From NCBI RefSeq assembly GCF_002441715.1, contig NZ_JXJX01000002.1:1-64000 (forward strand): a stretch of DNA of 64,000 nt, given 5' to 3'. The notes below the pieces were generated by a model. That model made no database searches. It was given only the letters and a program-made list of their open reading frames with translations, and was not told the origin of the DNA. Made by a program: the position numbers and the translations under genes. This document shows, one piece after another, positions 55,001 through 62,639 of this stretch (position 1 is the stretch's first letter; each line of letters opens with the position of its first letter). Source of the stretch: Pseudolactococcus plantarum. GTDB taxonomy: Bacteria; Bacillota; Bacilli; Lactobacillales; Streptococcaceae.

Positions 55001-56675
55001 TACCATCTTCTTTATAAAGACTAAATTCTGCACCTGCTAAGGTCTTACTTTTATCTTGGCTATCAACTTTCTTGAGAATAACCTCCCCAGGATTTTGTTT
55101 ATCAGAAACGGTTACTGATTGAGCCTCGGTCGTTTCATCGGTATTTATAGTAAATGGATGCTTACTAGCATCTAGCTGATAACCTTTTGGTGCTTTTGTT
55201 TCTATGAAATAGTAATCGCCGTTAGTCAGATTATCATAACGTAATGTGCCATCTTCACCTGTGACAAGTCCCGCTTTGATTAGTGTACCGTCTTTAGCAA
55301 AGAGGCTAAATTCTGCACCTGCTAACGTTTTGTTTTTATCTCCACTATCAACTTTAGTCAGAATAACTGAGCCTGTAACTGGTGTAATTTTTTCATCACT
55401 GACTGTTACGGTTTCAACTTCTGCTGTTTCAGTTGACTTGATTGTAAACTCATGATGGCTTGTCTCAAGCTGATAACCTTCTGGTGCTTTTGTTTCCACA
55501 AAATAGTAATCGCCATCAGTCAAGTTATCATAACGTAATGTGCCATCTTCACCTGTGACAAGTCCCGCTTTGATTAGTGTACCGTCTTTAGCAAAGAGGC
55601 TAAATTCTGCACCTGCTAACGTTTTGTTTTTATCTCCACTATCAACTTTTTTAAGAATCACTGCACCATTTAGAATAATTGGATTCGGATCCCATCTATG
55701 TGTTTCTGCTTTGATATCCACATCTGTTGCAATGATACTACCATCTAAATTTTGATTGACAATAATCGCTGAATTTGGGGCTAATACCGTCCCTTGAAAT
55801 GGAGCATTAAAATTAATAGTATGTGTGTCATTGCCAAAGTTCCAAGAAATATTAGCATCTGAAAAATTTTCTGTTTCTTGGTTGCTGCGTCCATTGTAAA
55901 CTATTTTCGATGCGATATCCAAATTACTTTGACTATTTGTCACATTCATAATGACGATTTTATTACTAGGATTATTGATATTTAAATCAGTATTACCAGC
56001 TAATACACTTGCATCGATATTAACAAAAACGTTACTTGAGGTTTGACTAGCTAAATCAATGACTCTTTTATTAGGGTCATCAAAAGAGTCATTGGTAATC
56101 GTAAGATTAGGTTTCTGTGAATACAACTGATCTGATGTTGCATATAGTTTATTAAATTCAGATGAAAAATCTATATACTTTTTATTTTTATCTTGAAATA
56201 TATCAGCATTCTTTAAATGATCTAATTTTGTACCATTTAATGCAATACCATTGCCGTTATCAACAGATGAGAACTGATTGTTAACGCCAACAACAAACTT
56301 GGTTTTTCGTGTTGCATTATCTGGTATCTCAGATGAAGAATTAATTGTTTTTACAGATTCTAAATAATCAATCTCATTAGAAACTAATCCTTCGTGGATA
56401 TTTGTACCAAAATTAACTTCTCCTTCAAATATAGCACTTGCTATATTACCATTCGTATGAGCATTTAGCTTTGAAGTACCTTTTGCAAAAATATGGAACT
56501 GCGAAGCAATTCCCAATACCCCATAATTAGCTGGTAGATCATCGTATACACTACCTGATTCAGGCACTACAATGTCCTCAGCATATACTTTGATACCGAA
56601 AAGAGATGAAAAAGTTGGAATTATCAATAAAATTATTAGTAACAATCTCATTGATTTTAAAACTGATTTTGTCAT
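52047..56675 (-). CDS. LPxTG surface adhesin with twelve Cna-B/SpaA repeats
   Basis: A 1542-residue cell-wall protein. Signal peptide to about residue 32; residues 35-335 form a choice-of-anchor A type domain (VYDDLPANYGVLG, FQGTVLAPNSAII, NLDGSIIA); then twelve tandem Cna-B/SpaA domains of about 95-98 residues (about 336-1500); then the sorting signal LPDTG, a hydrophobic helix and a short tail. Each repeat has the lysine of V-I-L-(T/K)-K-V-D-S, AGAEFSL, and the E-box ETKAP(K/E)GY, so each could form an internal Lys-Asp/Asn isopeptide bond, giving a stiff stalk that lifts the N-terminal domain. No obvious pilin YPKN motif is seen, so SrtA anchoring is more likely than polymerisation. It is a single gene with its own promoter. 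Confidence 0.93.
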   Translation of the reverse strand: MTKSVLKSMRLLLIILLIIPTFSSLFGIKVYAEDIVVPESGSVYDDLPANYGVLGIASQFHIFAKGTSKLNAHTNGNIASAIFEGEVNFGTNIHEGLVSNEIDYLESVKTINSSSEIPDNATRKTKFVVGVNNQFSSVDNGNGIALNGTKLDHLKNADIFQDKNKKYIDFSSEFNKLYATSDQLYSQKPNLTITNDSFDDPNKRVIDLASQTSSNVFVNIDASVLAGNTDLNINNPSNKIVIMNVTNSQSNLDIASKIVYNGRSNQETENFSDANISWNFGNDTHTINFNAPFQGTVLAPNSAIIVNQNLDGSIIATDVDIKAETHRWDPNPIILNGAVILKKVDSGDKNKTLAGAEFSLFAKDGTLIKAGLVTGEDGTLRYDNLTDGDYYFVETKAPEGYQLETSHHEFTIKSTETAEVETVTVSDEKITPVTGSVILTKVDSGDKNKTLAGAEFSLFAKDGTLIKAGLVTGEDGTLRYDNLTNGDYYFIETKAPKGYQLDASKHPFTINTDETTEAQSVTVSDKQNPGEVILKKVDSQDKSKTLAGAEFSLYKEDGTLIQSGLKTNKDGILEYDHLASDVDYFVETKAPEGYRLDKTRHAFKIKANQETDVEYITVTNVQKSPVTGSVILTKVDSGDKNKTLAGAEFSLFAKDGTLIKAGLVTGEDGILRYDNLTNGDYYFVETKAPKGYQLETSHHEFTIKSTETADVETVTVSDKKTSPVTGSVILKKVDSADKNKTLAGAEFSLFTKDGTLIKAGLVTGEDGTLRYDNLTDGDYYFVETKAPKGYQLETSHHEFTIKSTETADVETVTVSDEKTSPVTGSVILTKVDSADKNKTLAGAEFSLFAKDGTLIKAGLVTGQDGTLRYDKLTNGDYYFVETKAPKGYQLETSHHEFTIKSTETADVETVTVSDEKTSPVTGSVILTKVDSGDKNKTLAGAEFSLFAKDGTLIKVGLVTGEDGTLRYDNLTNGDYYFVETKAPKGYQLETSHHEFTIKSTETADVETVTVSDEKTSPVTGSVILTKVDSGDKNKTLAGAEFSLFAKDGTLIKAGLVTGQDGTLRYDKLTNGDYYFVETKAPKGYQLETSHHEFTIKSTETAEVETVTVSDEKITPVTGSVILTKVDSGDKNKTLAGAEFSLFAKDGTLIKAGLVTGQDGTLRYDKLTNGDYYFVETKAPKGYQLETSHHEFTIKSTETADVETVTVSDEKTSPVTGSVILTKVDSGDKNKTLAGAEFSLFAKDGTLIKAGLVTGEDGTLRYDNLTNGDYYFIETKAPKGYQLDASKHPFTINTDETTEAQSVTVSDKQNPGEVILKKVDSQDKSKTLAGAEFSLYKEDGTLIQSGLKTNKDGILEYDHLASDVDYFVETKAPEGYRLDKTRHAFKIKANQETDVEYITVTNVQKSPVTGSVILTKVDSGDKNKTLAGAEFSLFAKDGTLIKAGLVTGEDGILRYDNLTNGDYYFVETKAPKGHQLETSHHEFTIKSTETADIETVTVSDEKTDRLPDTGERTGLLITILGILTIVFSVLIFLNKNILSNNHI
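52259..52981 (-). repeat. duplicated block, copy 1 (part of units 10-12)
   Basis: In every row compared this 0.72-kb stretch is identical to 54602-55324 at an offset of 2343 bases. Identity breaks at 52257 (GHQ versus GYQ codon) and at about 52982. Confidence 0.85.
54602..55324 (-). repeat. duplicated block, copy 2 (part of units 2-4)
   Basis: Partner of 52259-52981. The surrounding units have diverged, so the block moved or was copied as a piece inside the gene. Confidence 0.85.
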
Positions 56676-56761
56676 AATCCTTTGTTTGCTCCTATTAAAT
56701 AATGAATTAGATACTTGCTTTTACTAGTTGGTATATACCGAATTTAAAGCAGGTAAGTGTT

Positions 56762-56789
56762 ATTATATCAAATAATTTTAAATAGACAA
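56762..56789 (-). promoter_or_regulatory. promoter of the adhesin gene
   Basis: TTGTCT (56784-56789), 16 bases, then TGA-TATAAT (-10 at 56762-56767) on the minus strand, about 85 bases before the start. In the leader a 10-base palindrome GGTATATACC (56730-56739) lies just after the transcription start region. Confidence 0.7.
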
Positions 56790-57130
56790 GCATATTTTAT
56801 AATTTTAATAAATTTTTTATGTAATTTTATTTCATAATTTCTTATAAATCTCATTATAGTAGACTTTTATGCATAATAAACTAATTATTATCTAATCATA
56901 TCAAAAGGTACCAAGATTAATACCTAACATAAACTAGCAAAATGTTTAGGTTAATTCTAAATGCTAATTTCTTGGCATATTGAATATTGCATAAACCAAT
57001 GACAACAACTGGAAAAAATAGACCAAGGTATAGGATATTTATTTGATAATATCTGACCACAAATGACCCCATTTTGTCCCTATTTTGTCCCTATTTTTTT
57101 TAAAGTTATATTTATTTAAGTAGAAAAATA
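56790..57130. other. AT-rich gene-free region between the adhesin and tRNA-Cys
   Basis: No gene seen in this stretch of the 515-base gap. Very AT-rich, with two exact copies of an 11-base repeat at 57071-57092 listed separately. It may be the scar of an integrated element. Confidence 0.4.
57054..57092. repeat. short direct repeats resembling integrase arm sites
   Basis: ATTTTGTCCCT occurs twice head to tail (57071-57081, 57082-57092). Just before are two related heptamers, TGACCAC (57054-57060) and TGACCCC (57064-57070). They lie about 100 bases from the 3' end of the tRNA-Cys gene. Confidence 0.6.
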
Positions 57131-57131
57131 C

Positions 57132-57161
57132 AAAAAAACCGCACTATTATGCGGTTTTCTT
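57132..57161 (-). terminator. terminator of tRNA-Cys
   Basis: AAAACCGCA pairs with TGCGGTTTT (57135-57143 with 57150-57158), with a T run on the minus strand. Confidence 0.82.
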
Positions 57162-57190
57162 TTTTATAAATTTATCAAAAATGTTATGAA

Positions 57191-57261
<71 letters not shown>

Positions 57262-57272
57262 ACAACTATTCT

Positions 57273-57302
57273 ATTATATAATAAAATGGTTGTTGTTGTC
57301 AA
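57273..57302 (-). promoter_or_regulatory. promoter of tRNA-Cys
   Basis: Perfect TTGACA (57297-57302) and TATAAT (57273-57278) with 18 bases between, just upstream of the tRNA and just after the pbp1A stop. Confidence 0.82.
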
Positions 57303-57324
57303 GATTGTTTTTTGAATACATGTA

Positions 57325-59331
57325 TTAATTAGTCAATGTTAACTCGTTACCAACTTTTTTAACACCATCAGGCATCGTCCAATCAGGATTATTGGTAGTA
57401 GACGCTAGGTAAGTCATCATTTCTCGATAAACATCTAACGCGAGATATAGTTTAGAGCCCCATACTGGCGTCATTTGGTTCTTATACCCACTCCATACTG
57501 CCATTGAATATTTTGGTGTATAGCCGACAAAGTTTTCATCTGGTGCGAGTGAGCTACCATCATAAGGACCATCTAAATTCGCCATGGCTTGTTGATAGGC
57601 ATTATCATCATAGTTAGATGTCCCTGTTTTCCCAGCTTGATTTAAACCTGGAATAATCCCATTTGTCATCGTCCCATTGGTGATAACACCTTTAAGCATA
57701 TCTGTAATGATATAGGCTGTGGTTTCTTTCATCGCACGACTTCTTACAGGTTTTAAGACAGTTTCTTTACCTTCAGAATCGACGATTTTATTGACATAAT
57801 ACGGTTCTGTATAAACGCCACCAGCACCTAAAGCAGCATAGGCAGCAGCCATTTTTTCAGAACTTGCACCATAACTTTGCGCTTTAGGATCATTGTCATC
57901 TGGCTTATTATTACTTGAAATCGCATTAGAATATTGCATATTCGGATAATGAATTCCTAAGCCTTCAAGGAATTTTTGAGAGTTATCTAATCCAACAGCT
58001 GCAAGTGTTTTTACAGCTGGTATATTTCTAGATCCCCAAAGGGCTCTCCGCACTGTGATATTACCTTGGTACAACTTATCCCAGTCATACACCGGAATGT
58101 TAGTACCTGGGTAGACATACCAATTATCACCGATGATATCGCCTGTAGATTTATAAACGCCATCTTCATAAGCAGGTCCATAGTCTGTTATCGGTTTCAT
58201 GGTAGATCCCCAATCCCGGTTCGTCTGCACTGCTTGGTTGAGCCCAAACGTCACATCTGTCGGTTGTTTACGCCCACCAAGTTGCGCGATAACTGCACCC
58301 GAGTTAACATCAACAATCGTTGAAGCAACTTGGAATAAGTCATCTGGGAAGTGTACATATTGATCTGTGTTAAAAATATCCCACAATTTCTGTTGCGCAG
58401 CATTATCTAGTGGTGTATAAATTTTAAGTCCAGCTGTAGCGACATCTAAGCCAGTTTTATCTTGGACTTCATGCATCACTTGCTTGATATAATTATCAAG
58501 ATAACTTGGGATAGATTTATTATCTGCTTTAGGCTGTAAGCCATCCGTAATCGGTTTAGCAATCGCTTCAGTCATCTGTTGCTTAGTGATGGTCTTATAG
58601 CGATACATTGCTCGTAACACCATATCACGTCGATCTTTAGCCGCTTCTGGATGGGCATAAGGATCATAAGAATTTGGTGCTTGCGGCATTCCAGCAAGTA
58701 GCGCAATTTGAGATAGATCTAAGCTTGAGAGTTCTTTACCAAAATAACTTTTTGACGCCGTTAACATCCCATAATAGCCATTTCCTAAGTATGTTTTATT
58801 AATATAATAAGTAATAATTTCTTCTTTAGTTTTTTGGCGTTCTAGATTAACTGCCATCCACGCTTCTTGCGCTTTACGCTCAATCGTTGCATCTTTAGTC
58901 TTTGTAGAGAAAAAAGATAACTTAATTAATTGTTGCGTGAGTGTTGAGCCACCTTGTGTGCTGTCATTTTGCGTGTTATGGACAACTGATGATATGATCC
59001 GAATCGGATCAACCCCTCGATGTTTAAAAAATCTATGGTCCTCGATAGAAGTGATCGCATTAACTAAGGTTAATGGGATGTCTTTAGTCGATGCAAGTTC
59101 TCTTTTTTCAACTCCCAAATCCGCTAAAACTTGTCCATCTTTGTCATAAAAAACGGAAGAAGGTTTAGATACAAGTTTAGATTCTTCTAACGGTGGTGCA
59201 TCTTTAGCATAATAAACAAAGAGTGCAACGCCAGCTGAAAAACCTAAAATGATTAACGTGAATACTGAAATCAACAGCCACTTAATCACTTTTATAATAC
59301 GAAGATTATTATTGTGTTTTAGACTTGAAAT
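57325..59331 (-). CDS. pbp1A: class A penicillin-binding protein 1A
   Basis: Peptidoglycan glycosyltransferase and transpeptidase. Cytoplasmic tail, one membrane helix, GT51 domain ([36 protein letters not shown]), then transpeptidase with STMKPITDY (SxxK serine) and AGKTGTSN. The nearest ordinary start is GTG 59289, but it lacks a ribosome site and would leave only MIK before the helix. AGGAGG (59340-59345) lies eight bases before an in-frame ATT at 59331. The added 14 residues ([13 protein letters not shown]) supply the basic tail and resemble the N-terminus of streptococcal PBP1A. I therefore use ATT 59331 (668 residues). It overlaps the recU 3' end and lacks the Ser/Thr-rich C-terminal tail of pneumococcal PBP1A. 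Confidence 0.9.
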   Translation of the reverse strand: MSSLKHNNNLRIIKVIKWLLISVFTLIILGFSAGVALFVYYAKDAPPLEESKLVSKPSSVFYDKDGQVLADLGVEKRELASTKDIPLTLVNAITSIEDHRFFKHRGVDPIRIISSVVHNTQNDSTQGGSTLTQQLIKLSFFSTKTKDATIERKAQEAWMAVNLERQKTKEEIITYYINKTYLGNGYYGMLTASKSYFGKELSSLDLSQIALLAGMPQAPNSYDPYAHPEAAKDRRDMVLRAMYRYKTITKQQMTEAIAKPITDGLQPKADNKSIPSYLDNYIKQVMHEVQDKTGLDVATAGLKIYTPLDNAAQQKLWDIFNTDQYVHFPDDLFQVASTIVDVNSGAVIAQLGGRKQPTDVTFGLNQAVQTNRDWGSTMKPITDYGPAYEDGVYKSTGDIIGDNWYVYPGTNIPVYDWDKLYQGNITVRRALWGSRNIPAVKTLAAVGLDNSQKFLEGLGIHYPNMQYSNAISSNNKPDDNDPKAQSYGASSEKMAAAYAALGAGGVYTEPYYVNKIVDSEGKETVLKPVRSRAMKETTAYIITDMLKGVITNGTMTNGIIPGLNQAGKTGTSNYDDNAYQQAMANLDGPYDGSSLAPDENFVGYTPKYSMAVWSGYKNQMTPVWGSKLYLALDVYREMMTYLASTTNNPDWTMPDGVKKVGNELTLTN

Positions 59332-59923
59332 GTGAGTTACCTCCTAAAAGTTTGTGAATACAGTCAAGATAAGGAATACTTGGTAGTTTATTTTTTGAAA
59401 TTTCATATCCTTTATCTTCTATAAAAGCAATCGGGATAGACTTTTGTCCCTGTTTTTCCTTATAAAATGGAATGAGATCTGTCGCTTTTAACAAAAACGT
59501 CCTAGACAAAACTGTAAAATGCAAAAGAACAAACGCTATCCCATTTTGTTCGACAACATTCTCCATATGGAGAATCTGATGAGCGTGAAAATTTTTCAGA
59601 GGAAAACTCGTTTTATTTTGTGTTTCTTTTGCTTCAAAATCAATATAGTGTCCTTGATAAACGCCCGAATAATCCGTAGTCGATGCCTGGCGAAAATAAG
59701 CTTCTGTAATCTTGGCTCGGCTACGCTGTGGATAATCTACTTTAACAATCTGGACTGGTGTTGGTTTTTTATGTATGACCGCAAGCCCATGGGCTAAATA
59801 GTAGGCATTTGTCGCGTTTATTTCAGCTTCAAAGTCCATCCCACGTTTGCCAAACATGATCGCTTTCGGTTGTCTTGGTGTTATTTTTTTGGACCTTAGC
59901 ATCCCAGCAGGATAGTTAACCAT
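59309..59923 (-). CDS. recU: Holliday junction resolvase RecU
   Basis: Cuts Holliday junctions and regulates RecA. 204 residues: [10 protein letters not shown] start, [12 protein letters not shown] (25-36) with the metal-binding Glu, [18 protein letters not shown] (about 84-101) with the catalytic Asp, Glu and Lys, and FHAHQILHM. The pbp1A gene starts within its 3' end, the conserved recU-pbp1A operon of Firmicutes. It is divergent from ypsA. Confidence 0.95.
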   Translation of the reverse strand: MVNYPAGMLRSKKITPRQPKAIMFGKRGMDFEAEINATNAYYLAHGLAVIHKKPTPVQIVKVDYPQRSRAKITEAYFRQASTTDYSGVYQGHYIDFEAKETQNKTSFPLKNFHAHQILHMENVVEQNGIAFVLLHFTVLSRTFLLKATDLIPFYKEKQGQKSIPIAFIEDKGYEISKNKLPSIPYLDCIHKLLGGNSHFKSKTQ

Positions 59924-60223
59924 ATTTTCCCTTTCATTTTATATTAAAATAACTTATTCAACTACTCTTACAAGAGGACACCCTGATATCAAAGACTAGA
60001 GTTGACATATATTATGTTTAGCATATCATCAAATCTGTCATACATTATATAGTAGTCTTTTATTACCTTATTTTAATAAAATACAGTTATAATAAGTATA
60101 TAGGTTTATAGCAAAATGTGCAAGTATGACCTTACTAATCATGATATGAATTAGATAGTTATACCACAATTAAGGAAACAATGAGAATCAAGCACCATAA
60201 ATTTAAAAGGATAATACACTGAT
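59924..60223. other. divergent promoter region between recU and ypsA
   Basis: Toward ypsA: TTGACA (60002-60007) with TATCAT (60024-60029), 16 bases apart, and a separate TATAAT at 60088-60093. Toward recU: a TATAAT at 60044-60049 on the minus strand with a poor -35. No gene seen. Confidence 0.45.
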
Positions 60224-60754
60224 ATGAAGACACTTTTAGTTACAGGATATAATGCCTTTGACTTAGGCATTTTTGATGAAAAAGATTTGAAGTTGACCAT
60301 TATCAAAACAGCTATTCGAAAAAAGTTAGAGCAGTTTGCCTCGCAAGGGCTAGAATGGCTTATATTCACTGGCAACTTAGGATTTGAGTACTGGGTACTA
60401 GAAATCGCAATTGAGATGCAAGCAGATTATGGCTTCAAACTAGCTACAATCTTTCCATTTAAAACACATGGTCAAAATTGGAACGAGGGTAATCAAGCAA
60501 AACTTGAGCTGTTCAAAAAATCAGATTTTGTACAATATGCCTACGATGCATACCAAAACGGCAACCAATTTCGTGAGTATAACGAGTTTCTCATCCAAAA
60601 TGCTGATGGTGCATGGGTATTTTATGATGAAGAAAATGAAACAAAGCTTAGCTACTTAATTACCAAATTTAAGCAAACAGCTGACTTTCCTGTTTACTTT
60701 CTAACATTTGATGTATTACAAGATATCGCTGATGAGCTAAATGATTCCGAATAA
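60224..60754 (+). CDS. ypsA: YpsA, DUF1273/SLOG family protein
   Basis: A 176-residue protein of the SLOG (Rossmann-like nucleotide/ADP-ribose binding) superfamily. It starts MKTLLVTGYNAFDLGIF and carries FTGNLGFEYWVLE (about 48-60, the GxxGF...E binding motif), FPFKTHGQNWNE, and VFYDEENETK. Bacillus and Staphylococcus YpsA affects cell division and shape. The usual partner gene gpsB is not next to it here. It is divergent from recU, the conserved arrangement. Confidence 0.93.
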   Translation: MKTLLVTGYNAFDLGIFDEKDLKLTIIKTAIRKKLEQFASQGLEWLIFTGNLGFEYWVLEIAIEMQADYGFKLATIFPFKTHGQNWNEGNQAKLELFKKSDFVQYAYDAYQNGNQFREYNEFLIQNADGAWVFYDEENETKLSYLITKFKQTADFPVYFLTFDVLQDIADELNDSE

Positions 60755-60772
60755 ATAAATTAATTCCCAAAT

Positions 60773-60817
60773 AAAAAGCTGGCTAGTTGAATAATCCATC
60801 AACTAGCCAGTTTTTTG
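60773..60817. terminator. terminator of ypsA (bidirectional)
   Basis: CTGGCTAGTTGA (60779-60790) pairs perfectly with TCAACTAGCCAG (60799-60810), followed by six T and preceded by an A run; it can also serve the convergent rhodanese gene. Confidence 0.87.
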
Positions 60818-60921
60818 TAAGACATGCTAGTAGATGCTCACACAGGTGCCATCCACTATCCCATTTTCTGAGAGAGTTAGCTAATTTTTTATGAGGTAAC
60901 CATGCAACTAAGTCATATGAA

Positions 60922-61218
60922 TTAAATCAAATCACCTTGCCAGAGTGCCACGCCACCCTTAACGTTTGTCACATCGTAACCTTCTTGACTCAAAAATTCA
61001 CATGCACTGACTGAACGAACGCCCGCATGACAAATCACATAATAAGACTGATCTTTAGTTAATTGGTCATAGTCTAAAACAAGACTACTTAACGGCATAT
61101 TTTTACTCCCCTCGATATGCTCCTCTTCAAACTCATGTGGTTCTCTAACGTCTATAATCGTTAGCGATTCTATTTGTGATTTCTGAAAAAACACATCATT
61201 TTCCATCGATTTATACAT
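60922..61218 (-). CDS. rhodanese-like domain protein
   Basis: A 98-residue single rhodanese domain. The active-site loop CHAGVRS (Cys63 or nearby) is intact, after IIDVREPHEFEEEHI and NMPLSSL and before GGVALWQGD. Such small proteins carry persulfide sulfur; the partner is unknown and no sulfur gene is adjacent. ATG 61218 is the listed start (MYKSMEND), with a second ATG four codons downstream; an AGGAGATAAT site lies upstream and fits the first. Confidence 0.9.
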   Translation of the reverse strand: MYKSMENDVFFQKSQIESLTIIDVREPHEFEEEHIEGSKNMPLSSLVLDYDQLTKDQSYYVICHAGVRSVSACEFLSQEGYDVTNVKGGVALWQGDLI

Positions 61219-61413
61219 TTTTGATTATCTCCTATTTAGTATACTAAACCATATATTAAACACTATCACTATCACAAAGTCAACTCATTTAACTTGGTTA
61301 ACTCATCCATTTTATCTTTAGATTTTTAATGCCCATCTCAAGAGTCCTCTAGGGATACTCATGAAATTTACGCAAATAAGCAGTTTATCTCTTATGCTAA
61401 TATCAATAGCAAT

Positions 61414-61456
61414 AAAAAAACAGCTACTCTTTAAGTAACTGTTTAATGTTTTTTTG
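61414..61456 (-). terminator. terminator of the pilus sortase operon
   Basis: On the minus strand AAACAG, a mismatch and TACT pair with AGTA, mismatch and CTGTTT (61418-61444), followed by a run of seven T. Confidence 0.75.
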
Positions 61457-61460
61457 TATA

Positions 61461-62639
61461 TTAGGTAATTTGAATTACTTGCTGTGAGAGTTGTTTAAAG
61501 GATAATTTAGATCTTTTCATTACTTTAAGTTGATAAGTCATCGCTTTTATCTTAGTTTGTCCGATCAACACACATAGCGCATCATCTTTGGTTTTTAAAC
61601 AATACATCCCTTTTGCTAAGTGATCAATCTGATAAGTACCCGTCGCATCTGGTATTAATATCACCGCCTCACCTTGACGCTTCAATGCTCTTTTACCCGT
61701 TCGATCATAAAGATGTAAAGGTTGTGCGTAAGGCGATTGATCTGAGGTAATAATCTGTAAAACAATCGACATATTTTGCTTAGCGAGCAGGTATTGGTGG
61801 ATAATCCGATAAAGTATCCAGAGCATTAAGCAAACTAGTAAGGTAAATAAGACTAGCAAAGCAAGTTGGATCAGTTTGCGATTATGGTCATTTTGCGCTA
61901 ACATCTTTTCAACTTTTGGCGTATAAGGGACACGACTGCCAGTAACTAGTAAGCGATGAGAGTTGATCATATAAGGTGTACAAGTCAATAACGTCACCAA
62001 GTCTTGCCCTGGCTCTATCTTTAAGACCTGTGTTTCTTCTGGTTTCACCACAACAATCGTCTTCACTTCATAGGCTAATTTATGACCCAATACTTCTAAA
62101 ACAAATATATCCCCTGCTTTTAGTTTTGGTAAATCAGTAAAAAGTGCACGGTCTGGTAGCCCTCGATGAGCCGAAATCACAGCGTGTGTATTTTGACCTC
62201 CTAATGGGTATGAGGTCCCATTTAAGGTTGTTGCACCAATTTCTAACAGTTCACTATTAGTCGTATCAAATAGTGGGATTTTAATGTTGATCTTAGGAAT
62301 ATCAATGGTGCCTAGTAGATGTTTTTTATAATAATCTTCAGAAACACCACTTGCTTTGGCATCTTTAAAAGGATCTGTAGAGGGTGTCAAGCCTTGTTTA
62401 GCTAATTTTTCATTAGCTGCTTTCAACTGCTTTTCTTGTGTGTCGTGAGCTTTTTGTAAACTATCCTTATAAAGTGACACACGAACATTATCTAAATAGT
62501 CATTTAAGGCACTGATATAAAACGGATATAGCATGATCAATATACCAATCAAAAATAAACTATAAACCATCAAATTAATCAAAAAACGCTTGCCTATGCT
62601 TTTTTTAGCCTTAGCTTGTGGCTTTTTTTTATTTTGCAT
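61461..62639 (-). CDS. class C sortase with C-terminal SpaA-like domain (second)
   Basis: Transpeptidase that joins pilin subunits. 392 residues from ATG 62639 (AGGGGAC upstream; overlaps the first sortase by 11 bases). N-terminal helix, class C lid (TDPF, about residue 90), catalytic His in ISAHRGLP (about 157), Cys in TLLTCTPY (about 219), Arg in HRLLVTGSR, then a second membrane helix (about 258-280). A further 100 residues follow: LHLYDRTGKRALK, PDATGTYQIDHLAKGMYCL, a pattern like a degenerate Cna-B/SpaA domain. Usual class C sortases end soon after the second helix. It is the last gene of the operon. Confidence 0.92.
   Translation of the reverse strand: MQNKKKPQAKAKKSIGKRFLINLMVYSLFLIGILIMLYPFYISALNDYLDNVRVSLYKDSLQKAHDTQEKQLKAANEKLAKQGLTPSTDPFKDAKASGVSEDYYKKHLLGTIDIPKINIKIPLFDTTNSELLEIGATTLNGTSYPLGGQNTHAVISAHRGLPDRALFTDLPKLKAGDIFVLEVLGHKLAYEVKTIVVVKPEETQVLKIEPGQDLVTLLTCTPYMINSHRLLVTGSRVPYTPKVEKMLAQNDHNRKLIQLALLVLFTLLVCLMLWILYRIIHQYLLAKQNMSIVLQIITSDQSPYAQPLHLYDRTGKRALKRQGEAVILIPDATGTYQIDHLAKGMYCLKTKDDALCVLIGQTKIKAMTYQLKVMKRSKLSFKQLSQQVIQIT

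Larger units (their letters stand above)
52160..55662 (-). repeat. twelve tandem repeats, unit about 294 bp, in the adhesin
   Basis: The ILTKVDS-encoding segments recur at 294-base steps from 53018 to 54782, with slightly shorter units where the variant repeats fall. Three repeat types exist: the common SDEKTSPVTGS type, a DASKHPF...KQNPGE type (units 2 and 10) and a QDKSK...ASDVDYF type (units 3 and 11). Confidence 0.9.

Noticed and set aside
52160-55662. CRISPR array as the explanation for the regular repeats
   Set aside because: Units are about 294 bases, coding in frame throughout and without unique short spacers; no cas gene is present in the window.
52057-55755. Series of similar plus-strand open frames of 60-71 codons opposite the adhesin
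   Set aside because: They are the antisense image of the tandem Cna-B repeats and recur at the repeat spacing, so they are not independent genes.
57318-57327. Palindrome ATACATGTAT at the pbp1A stop as a terminator
   Set aside because: Only five base pairs, AT-only apart from the central bases, and no T run; too weak.
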